Shown here: positions 44,323 through 55,214 of the stretch, in pieces
Layout: each line of letters begins with the position of its first letter
Position numbering within the stretch: the first letter of the stretch is position 1
NCBI RefSeq assembly: GCF_007565055.1
Contig: NC_044566.1
Span: forward strand, 92,310,297-92,374,296
DNA from: Rhinopithecus roxellana
Taxonomy: Eukaryota; Chordata; Mammalia; Primates; Cercopithecidae
DNA length: 64,000 nucleotides
Direction: 5' to 3'
The notes under the pieces: model-generated
Databases searched by the model: none
The model's input: only the letters and a program-made list of their open reading frames with translations
What the model was told of the DNA's origin: nothing
Program-made: the position numbers and the translations under genes

Positions 44323-44873
44323 TGTCAGAGGTATTTGAACCAGAGCAACCCCATCTGGAATAGGAGCTGGGTAAAATAAGGCTGAAACCTACTGGGCTGC
44401 ATTCCCAGGTGGCTAAGGCATTCTAAGTCTCCAGGTGAGACAGGAGGTCAGCACAAGATACAGGTCATAAAGACCTTGCTGATGAACTAGTTTGCAGTAA
44501 AGAAGCCAGCCAAAACCCATCAAAACCAAGAAGGCCATGAAAGTGACCTCTGGTTGTCCTTACTGCTACACTCCCACCAGCGCCATGACAGTTTACAAAT
44601 GCCATGGCAGCGTCAGGAAGTTACCCTATATGGTCTAAAAAGGGGAGGCATGAATAATCCACCCCTTGTGTAGCATATCACCAAGAAACAATCATAAAAA
44701 TGGGCAACCAGCAGCCCTTGGGGCTGCTCTGTCTATGGAGTAGCTGTTTTTTTTTTATTCTTTCTGAATAAACTTGCTTTCACTTTACTCTATGGACTTG
44801 CCCTGAATTATTTCTTGCACAAGATCCAAGAACCTACTCTAGAGGTCTGGATCAGGACCTCTTTCCTGTAACA
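44323..44873 (+). mobile_element. Solo ERV1-type LTR in L1
   Basis: Starts tgtcagaggtatttgaacca and ends tttcctgtaaca. Polyadenylation signal aataaa at 44767-44772. It is the less degraded relative of the LTR at 410-1032. The core gccatgacagtttacaaatg is at about 44582-44601. It splits an old L1. A clear target duplication is not evident. Confidence 0.88.
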
Positions 44874-45045
44874 GATGGACATTTTGTTGGTTTCCACCCT
44901 TTGTCTGTTGTGAATACTGCTATTATGTATGTGGGTATAAATGCTTTTGTGTAGACATATGTTTTCAATTCCCTTGGGTATATACCTGGGCGTGGAATGG
45001 CAGGATCATGTAGTAATTTTGCATTTAACTTTTCGAGGAATCTTC
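44874..45045 (-). repeat. L1M fragment, right of LTR insertion
   Basis: Text gatggacattttgttggttt, gttgtgaatactgctattat and cccttgggtatatacctggg continues the reverse L1 left of the LTR. Confidence 0.85.
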
Positions 45046-45049
45046 TCTT

Positions 45050-45345
45050 GTTTTAAAGCAGCAGATGTAAAGAGTGCTGAATCCAATTGAAACACCCAGG
45101 GGGGCTAGGGAGAACTGGAATAGTTCTGCAGACGCTCCAGGGGTGTTCGCCTCCTCCCTGAAGCCTGCTGAGCCCTGTGTACCATACCAGACTGCACGAT
45201 AATAATCCGTTTCCTACGTCTGTAACCCCAAGTAGCCTGCAAGTCTCTCTGCAGCAGGGGACACATTTTATAGGCATCTCTGTGTGTCCCCAGTGTTTAG
45301 CAGTTAACACTGTGCCTAGCACACAGTAGGCATTCAAAAATGTGG
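45050..45345 (+). repeat. Spacer ending in L2 tail
   Basis: The end (about 45215-45345) reads cagtgtttagcagttaacac, ctgtgcctagcacacagtag, the L2 3' end pattern. The first half is unassigned. Confidence 0.55.
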
Positions 45346-45349
45346 GTGG

Positions 45350-46200
45350 AGTCTAAATCAATTTGTGAATGATTAAACTAGTTAAGGCGGCATTGGCTTA
45401 GCAGTTTGGTCCTTGTTTAATAAGAACATACTTTTCCTTGGGATACCCACTGAGAGCTGCTGAAAGGGTACAGCACATCATCTAACACAAAGAACATGTA
45501 AATTTGGAAAGCAATAAAGCCCGAGATGCGATGATAGCAATCTCCACTCTGGGATGGTACATTGAACTTGTGTTTAAATTAAAAGTGAGCGCCTTGGAGC
45601 ATTTCTCCATTCATAGTACAATGGCTCATTATCTAAAGCAAAACACAATCTCCAAAAACACTTAGTCAAATAAAGCTCAGTATTGTGTCTGTAAGAACAA
45701 TGATCTAAGTGATTTGCAGTTATATTGTGTCTTCATCATTCAGAATTTCGAGGACTGAGAGTTCACCCACTCTGCTTCTACAGAATGATCAGTACATCTT
45801 AGGATTATGAAGGACAGAGTTAATTTTAAAAATGTACAATAAACTCAGCCCTACTGTTAAAAGCTACAGTTTCACGGCTCAATCCTCACAGCTCACTGCT
45901 TTGTTGGCATTAGGTGTTATCTAAATGCAATGCCATGCCATTCAAAAAGCTGTAAAAGAGGACTTAACACACCCAGCTCTGTGAAACTGGGTGTCATCGC
46001 AATGAGATCTTTTTCGTTCCCCTGTAAATTCTCCCTTGATGTTGAAGAGCCGAGACTAAAAATGATCAAACACCAATTAAGCCATAATGATCTAAGAATT
46101 ATGCCAGATGATGACTTGGAAAGGAGGGTCTGCTCCTGGAAGATAAATCAAGAAGAATGCGAGGGAAAGAAACATTAATGCCGAGTGAAAGGGTTTGATT
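45350..46200. other. Unique sequence, candidate conserved element
   Basis: This is a repeat-free stretch of mixed composition with no strong reading frame (best 82 codons, 45930-46178, no recognised motif). Text such as gatcaaacaccaattaagcc (about 46062) and accaattaagccataatgat has CAATTA-like cores. Conservation is unproven. Confidence 0.4.
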
Positions 46201-47880
46201 TTGAGTGGCAGACAGGCATGGGAGCCGGAATTCCCTGTCTCCCTTCTAGACCAGCCCTTCTCTCTGTGTTTCAGATTCCTGCCAATGGCACCCCCTCTCC
46301 CCCCACTCCAGGGCATCAGTGGGGGGTGCCTTCTCTCCTGCCCCCTGGCCAATACAGCCTCTAAAGTCCCCCTCCTGTGCACCGCATTCCTCACCCTCCT
46401 GCTGCCGCACCCTAAAAACTGATTTTAAGCTTTTGAGAACTCAGGATTATTAAAATAGCCTTCCAACTGCCTTATTGCCTCCAAGTTTCCCCCGTGCTAA
46501 TGTATAGATTAACCCCCCTCCTGTAGGCTGATTGGCAGTTGAGGAGCTGCTGCTGACATCCCCTTCCTGCAGAACAGAGTGCAACCCAGCCTTGCCTGGC
46601 ACTCGAAGCCGACTGCTCTTTCTGCACCGCAGTTCAAATGAGCTATTTCCACTCCCCAGACACTTTCCTGCTGTCTCAGATGAGGTTCTGCAGAGGCCCT
46701 GAGATGAGGATTCGTGTGCAGGTGACTTACTGAGGAAGCCGGACAGATGACAAGCAAAAGCCTAGATGGGGGTGACTTCAGACACAGACCTTGGAGGGAA
46801 CAGAGGGGAGCTCTGAAGTTTATCTTTGTCCAGGCCGAGGGCACTGGGCCTTCAGACTCCCTATGCCCCCCAGCCCCTGCCTGCCACTGGAGAAGGGCCA
46901 GGTGGGGGTGGGAGGGAAGATAGGCTGTAAACCCAGGCGCTCCCGGACCTCCATAAGAGAAGGCAAAGCTGGCTGAGTCCCAGGTACAGAGCTGTGGGAA
47001 GCAAAGCACACAGAAGTTTGTATAGGGGGATGAGTGGGTAGGGGTGGAACAAGAGGAATGGAAAAGGAGCCTAAGGACTTTGGGTGGAGTCACATGTCAC
47101 TCACACCTGCTCCCTACCTGGTGTTTTATGGGTGACCATAGAGAAGGCCATACCCTCATCTCCACTTGCCTAAGGCTAGACTATCTTTCATACCTCAGCA
47201 TCCACAAGCCTTCCCCAACCACGAGACACACACGTGCACACACACACACATACACACACACAGAAGTAGGCCCAGGCAACACTGCCCAGCTACCAAATGG
47301 ACAAGGTCCTGATGAACACAGTATTCCCAGGCCTGGCCCTGGGAGATGGGGGCATTGGAGGAAGAAGGGAGAGTGGGCACCCCAGCAGGGCACTGAGCCC
47401 AGCGACCCTGGGTCACCAAGCGTGGGTGGCACCTGGGAATCCAGGTGGTTAGAAGAACAGGGCCAGGCCTCTTCGTGGGTGGTGGGGCTCCAGCTCTGGT
47501 ACTAAGTTGGGAGCAATCCCTACCGGTCTTCCTGGAGGGTGGTGTAGCTGCAGGAGGCAGAAACAAAATCAGAAACAGAAGCCAAAAACAGAAGTAAAAT
47601 TACATGAACTGGAACCAACAGTGGAGACAGAAGGACGAGAGAAAGAAAGCTGCAACTTGGGAGGTGATCAGGCCTAACCAAGGTACCACAGCCCAGGTCA
47701 GCCTGGCTGAGCAGGGGGCCAGATATTGACTTCCACCCACAGGCAGGAGGATGAAGCTGCTGAAACTCAAAGGGGTCCTCTCAAGGATCAAAGAGGCTGC
47801 CTTTAAAGTTCTTGAGATGAAATGCCAAAAAAGAGACTAGTGCCTACTTGCTCATTTTCAATACTATGTCCCTCTACAGT
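46201..47880. other. GC-richer unique sequence
   Basis: The longest frame outside simple repeats is here (194 codons, minus, 46509-47093), with overlapping frames in other registers (46791-47052). That pattern fits low stop density in GC-rich DNA. I recognise no domain, signal peptide or splice pattern, so I do not call a gene. Confidence 0.4.
47221..47263. repeat. (CA)n microsatellite
   Basis: Imperfect CA repeat with gtg and ta interruptions (acacgtgcacacacacacac, then atacacacacaca). It supplies the His/Thr-rich or Val/Cys-rich stretches of frames crossing it. Confidence 0.95.
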
Positions 47881-49285
47881 AGAGACTGGCAAACAAAATA
47901 TTCAAATTCCCTGCCTCCTTTGCAGCTAGAGGTAGTCACATGCCACAAGCCTGGCCACTGAAAAATAGGTAAAAGTCCCCAGAAAGCATTCCTCTCTACT
48001 CTTTCCTGGTCTCCTTTCTTTTCTGGCTGGGATGCAGCTATTGGTGGCTGGTGATGTGGCAGTCATCTTATGACCATAAGGATGAAAGCTACATCTCAAA
48101 GGTAGACAAGGTAGAAAGAGACTAGTCTCCTGATGTAATCTTTGTAACTTAACAATAACTGCAGTAACAGGCAAACTCTGAACTCTCCCACAACAATCGT
48201 TTATGATGTATGTAAAGTTCAACTAGCAGGGGATGGAAGGAATTGCTCTGCTCCATGTCATGATTCAGGGACCCAGGCTGATGGAGGTGCTACCATCTTC
48301 AACATGTGGTTTCTCAGATTACCCTGGGTGTGAACATCCAGCCAGCAGAGAGGAAAAGAGGGAATGAACCAATCCTTCAGTAAAGTTTTATGAACCAGAA
48401 CAAAAAGCAGCATATATCACTTCCAACTGCTTTCCTTTGGCCAGAATTCAGTCATCTGGCCACACTAACTGCAAAGAAGTCTAGGAAATGTAGTCCAGCA
48501 CAGGAGGAAGGGAAAATAATTTGGCATCTGACATAATACTCTCCTGTGGCTACACAAACCCCAAACTGCCTCCCTCTTGCCTTCTGGTGGCAGAAGGCTG
48601 GAAGGAAGATATATATCTTCCTTAAGATATTGTTTGTTGGGGGTCCTTGCTATTCTCAGCCAAGTATAAACCCAGGATAACAGACATCGTGGTACAGTTC
48701 AAACATTTACATGTATAAAATTAATCCTTTTAACATTCCTACGACAAATGCAAGATTGTTAATCACAATGTAATTAAAGCATGTACTGAAAATACTAATT
48801 TATAATGCTATAGAGGTGTGGTTAGTAATAAGATGCAAGGTTCAATTTATATGACATCATTTTTTCTCTATCCTGACAATGATTTCTGTCACGGCGTGTT
48901 TAACTTCAACAGGAGAAGTGAAATCTAATGTCTGAAGATTTTCATGGATGTGGGGCCTGGGCCAAAATGCTCCCCATGCTCAAATTGGGAGAGGGGGAAT
49001 AAAGGAAGAGAGGAAAAGAATTGATCTACCTCTGCCTCTGCCACTGGATTAAGAATAAAATTTATGTGACTCATCTTTATATTTCCAACACCTAAAACTT
49101 AAAAGTGGATAATGTATAAGACTTTCAGAGTGACTGCTACAATGTCAGATATTAGCAGCTACAATTGTCTACACAAAAGACATAATAACTTTGGAGACAT
49201 GTAAAACTGAAGATTTCACTTTTGGTAATTTACACATTTTTGAAATAAGGTATAATGTGGCTTTGTGAAATATGATTCAATATTC
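47881..49285. other. Unique or old-repeat sequence
   Basis: The part 47930-48110 (agctagaggtagtcacatgc, catcttatgaccataaggat) resembles a common ancient interspersed repeat that I cannot name. The remainder is unassigned. No exon supported. Confidence 0.4.
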
Positions 49286-49289
49286 ATTT

Positions 49290-49425
49290 CATAAATCTTA
49301 GGACTGGAAGGGATCTTAGTCCAGGCACCTGTTTAAGAGGAAGAAAGGAGGTGAGAGGGTGAGGTGACTCACCCAAATTATAAGTGACTGAGCCAGGATT
49401 GAAACCCAGACTGGGCTGACATCCA
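49290..49425 (-). repeat. MIR-like ancient SINE, reverse
   Basis: Text ggactggaagggatcttagt then gaggtgactcacccaaatta and gccaggattgaaacccagac matches the reverse MIR/MIR3 pattern. Confidence 0.6.
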
Positions 49426-49469
49426 CCATATCGTGTCTGATAAAAAGAAGTGCAACAAGGGTTATGATC

Positions 49470-50035
49470 CAGCATCTTTTAGCTACATACCCAAAATAAC
49501 TGAAAATAAAGACTCAAACAAATACCCGTACACCCGTGTACATAACAGCCTTATTCTCAGTACCCAAAAGGCAGAAACCACCCAAATGTCCCTCAACTGA
49601 TGAATGGAGAAGCAAACTGTGGCATATACCTACAGTGGAATACTATTCCACCTTCAAAAGGAAGGCAGTTCTGACACCTGCTACAACACACATGAACCTG
49701 AAAACATGTCAAGTGAAATAAGCAAGACACAAAAGCACAAATGTTAGATTCCACTTATTTGAGATAGCCAGAAAGCACAGAGACAGACAGCAGAATAGAG
49801 GGTACCAGGAGCTGAGATGAGGGGGAATGGGAGTAACATGAACAGTTTAACAGGAACAGAGTTTCAGTTTAGGATGATAAAAAAGTTCTAGAAATGGATA
49901 GTGCAGATGGTTGTACAACATCACGACTATACCTAATACCACTGAATTCTTCACTCAAAATATGGTTTAAATGGCCAATTTTATGCTATATATATTTTGC
50001 TACACAAAAAAAAAGGAACTACAAGAACTTAAAAA
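49470..50035 (+). repeat. L1M 3' region, forward
   Basis: Forward L1: gctacatacccaaaataact, aaatgtccctcaactgatga, cagtggaatactattccacc and the 3' part tggttgtacaacatcacgac. The 61-codon frame at 49536 is an ORF2 remnant. Confidence 0.85.
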
Positions 50036-50051
50036 AAAAATACTTCTGGCC

Positions 50052-50344
50052 GGCCAGGCACGGTGGCTCATGCCTGTGATCCCAACACTGTGGGAGACTG
50101 AGGTGGGCGGATCACGAGGTCAGGAGATCAAGACCATCCTGGCTAACACGGTGAAACCCTGTCTCTATTAAAAAATACAAAAAATTAGCCGGGCATGGTG
50201 GCGGGCGCCTGTAGTCCCAGCTACTCAGGAGGCTGAGGCAGGAGAACGGCGTGAACCCAGGAGGCGGAGCTTACAGTGAGCCGAGATTGTGCCACTGCAC
50301 TCCAGCCTGGTCAACAGAACGAGATTCTGTCTCAAAAAAAAAAG
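50052..50344 (+). repeat. AluY-like SINE, first of a pair
   Basis: Forward Alu with ggccaggcacggtggctcat, aggagatcaagaccatcctg and ggcgtgaacccaggaggcgg. The target word tacttctgg flanks it at 50041-50049 and 50345-50353. Confidence 0.93.
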
Positions 50345-50351
50345 TACTTCT

Positions 50352-50647
50352 GGCTGGGCCCAGTGGCTCACGCCTGTAATCCCAGCTGAGGGAGGCTGAG
50401 GCATGTGGATCACCTGAGGTCAGGAGTTCAAGACCAGCCTGGCCAACGTAGTGAAATCCTGTTGCTACTGAAAATGCAAAAATTAGCTGGGTGTGGTGGT
50501 GCACTCCTGTAATCCCAGCTACTCAGGAGGCTGAGGTGGGAGGATTGCTTGAACCCAGGAGGCAGAGGCTGCAGTGAGCCACGATCACACCACCGCACTC
50601 CAGCCCAGTCGATGGAGCAAGACCCTGTCTCAAAATAATAATAATAA
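50352..50647 (+). repeat. AluS-like SINE, second of a pair
   Basis: Forward Alu from ggctgggcccagtggctcac, with a short deletion in the early left arm (cagctgagggaggctgag), to an (ata)n tail. The word tacttct follows at 50648-50654, so the two Alus share one target region. Confidence 0.92.
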
Positions 50648-50654
50648 TACTTCT

Positions 50655-50868
50655 AAGATGTATTTGGGAGAGAGGGTCCTGCCTAAGAATTTGATCTCAC
50701 CAGGTATAAGGAAGTTTCAAACACAAACTTTCAACCTGTTATTTGTTCTGAAGGTGAATGGTCCCTTAGCAGAACGCCTTAGAGGGCGCCTCAGGTCACT
50801 AAAACAATGCCTGTCTCCTGGCAGGTGTTCAGGAGATCAACGTTGAATTATTTGGGGGTTTTCTGGAT
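50655..50868. other. Short unique spacer
   Basis: No element or exon recognised. Confidence 0.3.
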
Positions 50869-51162
50869 TTTTTGTTTTGAGACGGAGTTTCGCTGTGTTG
50901 CCCAGGCTGGAGTGCAGTGGTGTGATCTCAGTTCACTGCAACCTCCATCTCCCAGGTTCAAGCGATTCTCCTGCCTCAGCCTCCCAAGTAGCTGGGACTA
51001 CAGGCGTGCACCACCACGCCTGGCTAAGTTTTTGTATTTTTAGTAGAGATGGGGTTTCACCATGTTCGCCAGGCTGGTGTTGATCTCCTGACCTCAGGTG
51101 ATCCACCCACCTCGGCCTCCCAAAGTGCTGGGATTACAGGCATAAGCCACCGTGCCTGGCCC
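50869..51162 (-). repeat. AluS-like SINE, reverse
   Basis: Reverse Alu from tttgagacggagtttcgctg to cataagccaccgtgcctggc. It lies about 220 bases from the forward Alu at 50352, so the two can pair as an inverted repeat. Confidence 0.93.
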
Positions 51163-51164
51163 AA

Positions 51165-51660
51165 ATGATTTGTTTTTAACTCAAAAAGAAGGCCCTGAAT
51201 CCAGTTAGAGATGAGGATAGAGAACTAAATTGCTTTTTATAATTCAGTAACAGTTTTTTCAGTCTTGCATTGGTAATTGGAGAAAAATAGTTTGGAGGTG
51301 GATGTTAGAATGGAGGAAGGAAGTATGGGAGGTGATTTGAGAGAGAGGAGGAGGAAGAGAGAGAACAAGAAAGCACACATACCAGGAAACATGTGGAAAG
51401 CTAAATTTAAGAAGAACGTGGGCTGGCAGGTGAGGGATTCGTGTACTCAGATTGGCCACAGAGCTTTCAGATGGAGATGTTTAGAATATGGAGCTGGGAT
51501 GAGCACGGGATTACAAACTCCAAGGAAATTCCCAGAAGCATGTAGAGAAGATGCTCAACACCCTATTCTATGCTCAATGGGACACGTGCCTTGTTGCTTT
51601 TGTGTTAAAGAAAAAGGTAACCCCGGGAGTCTGTAGGACCTGGAAACACCTAGAATACCA
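51165..51660. other. Unique sequence with purine-rich patch
   Basis: The part 51290-51375 is strongly purine-rich (gagagagaggaggaggaaga). A 119-codon plus-strand frame (51277-51636) crosses it, with no recognisable motif. Confidence 0.35.
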
Positions 51661-51661
51661 A

Positions 51662-51812
51662 AGGGTGCCAAGTGAAGTGGCTCATACATGTGATACCAGC
51701 TACTTGGGAGACTGAGGCAGGAGGCTCACTTGAGCTCAGGAGATTGAGGTTACAGTGAGCCATGACTGCACCACTGCACTCCAGCCTGGGCAACAGAGCA
51801 AGACCCTGACTC
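51662..51812 (+). repeat. Alu fused left head and right arm
   Basis: The head ggtgccaagtgaagtggctc is followed within about 35 bases by agctacttgggagactgagg from the right arm, ending caacagagcaagaccctgac. Most of the left arm is missing. Confidence 0.85.
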
Positions 51813-51906
51813 TCTATATATGCACGCATGCATATACACTTATGGATATCTATACTTATATGTGTGTGTGTATATATACATACACACACACATACAAAGA
51901 TATATA
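51813..51906. repeat. TA/TG/CA palindromic simple repeat
   Basis: The stretch tatgtgtgtgtgtatatata (about 51858) is followed by catacacacacacatac, so TG and CA runs face each other across a TA centre and can form a hairpin. It abuts the Tigger element. Confidence 0.9.
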
Positions 51907-53083
51907 CAGTCATGCATCAAATAACAACATTTTGATCAACAACAAACCACATATACAACAGTGGTCTAATAAGATTATAATGGAGCTGAAAAATTTCTAT
52001 CCCCTGGTGAAATCATAACTGTCCTAATGTCATAGCACAACATGTTACAACATATTACTCACATGTTCATGGTGATGCTGGTGTAAACAAACCCTCTGTG
52101 CTGCCAATCACATAAAAGTATAGCAATACAATTATTCATGGTACATAATACTTGATAATAAACAACTATATTACTAGTTAATGCATTAACTATACTATAC
52201 TTTTTATCTTTAGAGTATGCTCCTTCTACTTATTTAAAAAAAGGTAACTGTAAAAGAACTTCAGGCAGGTTCCTCAGGAAGTATCCCTAAAAGGGACATT
52301 GTTACCGTCGGAGATGACAGTTCCATGCAAGTTATTGCCCCTGAAAACCCTGCCATATGACAAGACAGTAATATTGATGATCCTGACCTGTGTAGGCCTA
52401 GGCTAATATGTATATGTGTACCTTAGTTTTTAACAAAGATGTTTAAAAGGTAAAAAAAGTAGAAAAAATGTATAAGAATATAAAGTTATTGTACAACTGT
52501 GTAATGTGTTTGTGTTTTAAGCTAAGTGTTATTACAAAAGAGTCAAAATGTTTTAAAAATGTAAAGTTCATAAAGTAAAAGCATTACAGTAAGGTAAGGT
52601 TAATGTGTTATTGAACAAGAAATATTTTTCCTAAGTGTAGCCTAAGTGTCCAGTGTTTTAAAGTCTAAGTAGTGACGGTTATGTCCTAGGACTTCACATT
52701 CACACTCCACTGACTCACTGACTCACCCAGAACAACTGCCCATCCTGCAAGCTCCATTCATGGTAAGTGCCCTGTGCAGATGGACCATTTTTAATCTTTT
52801 ATATGGTACTTTTGCTGTACGTTTTCTATGTTTTGATACATAAATACTTACCATTGTGTCATCATTGCCTCCAGGATTCAATACAGTCACATGCTGTAGA
52901 GGTTGGTGGCCTAGGAGCGTAGGCTATACCATATATAGGTATATATAGGCTATACCATATAGCCTAGGTGTGTGATAGGCAATACCATCTAGGTTTGTGT
53001 AAGTGTACTCTATGATGTTTGCACATGAAGAAATTGCCTAATGATGCATTTCTCAACCTATCCCCGTAAGTAACACATGACTA
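51907..53083. mobile_element. Tigger-like DNA transposon, 1.2 kb
   Basis: The left end reads cagtcatgcatcaaataaca. The right end, near 53035-53083, reads aatgatgcatttctcaacct and cacatgacta, which are inverted copies with a shared cagtcatg-type terminus. TA flanks both sides. Internal text (taggctataccatatataggt) is typical of this class. The interior is non-coding in its present state. Confidence 0.82.
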
Positions 53084-53112
53084 TGTACTATATATGTATA
53101 AGATTGTATATG

Positions 53113-53461
53113 CAGATGGTCCCCAACTTATGATGGTTTGACATAGGATTTTTTGACTTTACAATGCTGAAAAAGTGAAATGCATTCAGTAGAAACTGTA
53201 CTTTGAGTACTCACACAACCATTCTGTTTTTTCAATAAATTACATGAGATATTAAATACTTTATTATAAAATAAGCTTTGTGTTACATTATTTTTTTCCC
53301 ACCTATAGGCTAGTGGAAGTGTTTTGAGCACATTTAAGGTAGGCTAGGCTAAACTATAATGTTTGGTAGTTTAGGTGTATTAAATGCATTTTTGACTTAC
53401 AATATTTTCAAATTATGGTGGTTTATTGGGATGCAACCCCACCAAAGTTGAGGAACATCTC
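53113..53461. mobile_element. Tigger-group MITE, 349 bp
   Basis: Left end cagatggtccccaacttatg and right end ccaccaaagttgaggaacatct-type text are inverted repeats. The interior (ttcagtagaaactgtacttt, acatttaaggtaggctaggc) is the classic internal sequence of a short pogo/Tigger-derived element. Confidence 0.88.
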
Positions 53462-53464
53462 TCT

Positions 53465-53834
53465 ATATACAACCTTACTGATTTTAGAAAGAATGTCCAA
53501 GGCAATTTTGCTCTTTGATTTTCCTCTGAAGAATTTCATAATGCCTAGAATTGTCATGTTCAACACACACTTGTGGGATTCCCTGCATTTAGATGACAAT
53601 AATTTATAATCACTACAGCTATTTGTTAATACTTCAGTAATAGTCTGTCCTTACTGGTCGAAACATCAACAAAATAGAGTTATGCACAGTTCACCCACAG
53701 CAGCCTGCTCTTTCTCTGCAACTTTTACTCAAAAAGCACGTCAGCATATTAAATAAGTAGTGACCAATCATTAGTTTTGTCAAGTCAATCATCTCCAGCT
53801 GATAGTGACACAACTCCAAAGTTGAGTGTTCTTT
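53465..53834. other. Unique sequence
   Basis: No element or exon recognised. Confidence 0.3.
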
Positions 53835-53846
53835 AGAATTACATGG

Positions 53847-54153
53847 GGCCGGGCGCGGTGGCTCAAGCCTGTAATCCCAGCACTTTGGGAGGCCGAGACG
53901 GGCGGATCACAAGGTCAGGAGATCGAGACCATCCTGGCTAACACGGTGAAACCCCGTCTCTACTAAAAGATACAAAAAACTAGCCGGGCGAGGTGGTGGG
54001 CGCCTGTAGTCCCAGCTACTCGGGAGGCTGAGGCAGGAGAATGGCGTAAACCCGGGAGGCGGAGCTTGCAGTGAGCTGAGATCCGGCCACTGCACTCCAG
54101 CCTGGGAGACAGAGCCAGACTCCGTCTCAAAAAAAAAAAAAAAAAAAAAAATA
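53847..54153 (+). repeat. AluY with cercopithecoid-type bases
   Basis: Full-length young Alu: ggccgggcgcggtggctcaa, aaactagccgggcgaggtgg, gcgtaaacccgggaggcgga, gagatccggccactgcactc. The A tail is about 25. Target duplication agaattacatgg (53835-53846) and agaattacctgg (54154-54165). Confidence 0.97.
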
Positions 54154-54159
54154 AGAATT

Positions 54160-54285
54160 ACCTGGAGAAGTAATTCTTGGGAACGTGCAGGTTCCTAGGC
54201 TACAACCCTAAGAGATTCCTATTTATAGCATTTCAGGTAGCCCAAGAATCTGCATTTCAGCAAGTACTCTAGGAAATATGAAGCT
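54160..54285 (+). mobile_element. MER5-like hAT remnant
   Basis: Text ggttcctaggctacaaccct, then agcccaagaatctgcatttc and agtactctaggaaat resembles a MER5A-type hAT element. The AluY at 53847 is inserted at its left side. Confidence 0.55.
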
Positions 54286-54445
54286 ATTTGGAAACCCTTA
54301 TCTTAGAGAGACTTTATTTTTAATACAATCTCCAGAGGTACTAGCTAGAAGTGCCCAATCAAGGCTCTGGATGGTGGGGGTGAAGAAAAGGAAGAAAAGA
54401 AAGTCATATGCTCCTTCCAAAACCAATTCCTCTTGGCTAACCAGC
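54286..54445. other. Short unique spacer
   Basis: No element recognised. Confidence 0.3.
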
Positions 54446-54447
54446 TG

Positions 54448-54828
54448 TTATGGGCTAAACTGTCTTCCCCCACCCCCAAATTCCGATATTAAAGCCTTAA
54501 CCCCCAGTACCTCAGAATACGACTGTATTTGGAGACAGGGCCTTTAAAGAGGTGATTAATTTAAAATGAAACCATGAGGGTGAGCCCTAACGCAACCTGA
54601 CTGGCATCCTTAGAAGAAAACGAAATTTGGACACAGAGATACCAGGGATGTGTGCACAGAGGAAAGACCACACAAGGACATGGTGAGAAGGTGGCCATCT
54701 GCAAGCCAAGCAGAGAGGCCTCAGAAGAAACCAGACCTGCTGACACCTTGAAAGAATGCATTTCTGTTGTTTAAGCTCCCGTGTCTGTGGTGTTTTGCTA
54801 CAGCAGCCATAGAAAACTAATAAACCAG
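54448..54828 (+). mobile_element. MLT1 LTR, forward
   Basis: Starts tgttatgggctaaactgtct, continues with gatattaaagccttaacccc, ggcatccttagaagaaaacg and ends tttctgttgtttaagctccc ... gctacagcagccatagaaaac. Confidence 0.88.
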
Positions 54829-54835
54829 CTGAAAT

Positions 54836-55212
54836 GAGTCAGTTCTCACACTGCTATAAAGAACTACCTAAGACTGTGTAATTTATAATGAAAAGAGGTT
54901 TAATTGACTCACCGTTCCACAGGTCATAGAGGAAGCAGGACTGGGAAGGCCTTAGGAAACGTGTAGTCATGGCAGAAAGCAAAGGGGAAGCAGCACATCT
55001 TACCAGGGCAGGAGCAGGAGGAAGAGCGAAGGGGAAGGTGCCGCCCACTTTTAAACAACCAGGTCTTGCGAGAACTCACTCCCTAGCACAGGAACAGCCA
55101 GGGGGAAATCCACCCCCCATGATTCCATCCGCTCCCACCAGGCCACTCCTCCAACACTGGGGATTACAATCTGACAGAGATTTGGGTGGGGACACAGACC
55201 CAAACCCTATCA
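54836..55212 (-). mobile_element. MST/THE1-type LTR, reverse
   Basis: Starts near gagtcagttctcacactgct and ends cagacccaaaccctatca. More diverged than the other four. It lies next to the forward MLT1 LTR at 54448. A target duplication is not clear. Confidence 0.85.
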
Positions 55213-55214
55213 CA

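Noticed and set aside
47044..47505. 153-codon plus-strand frame
   Set aside because: It crosses a CA microsatellite (His/Thr repeats) in GC-rich DNA with overlapping frames on the other strand, and has no recognised domain.
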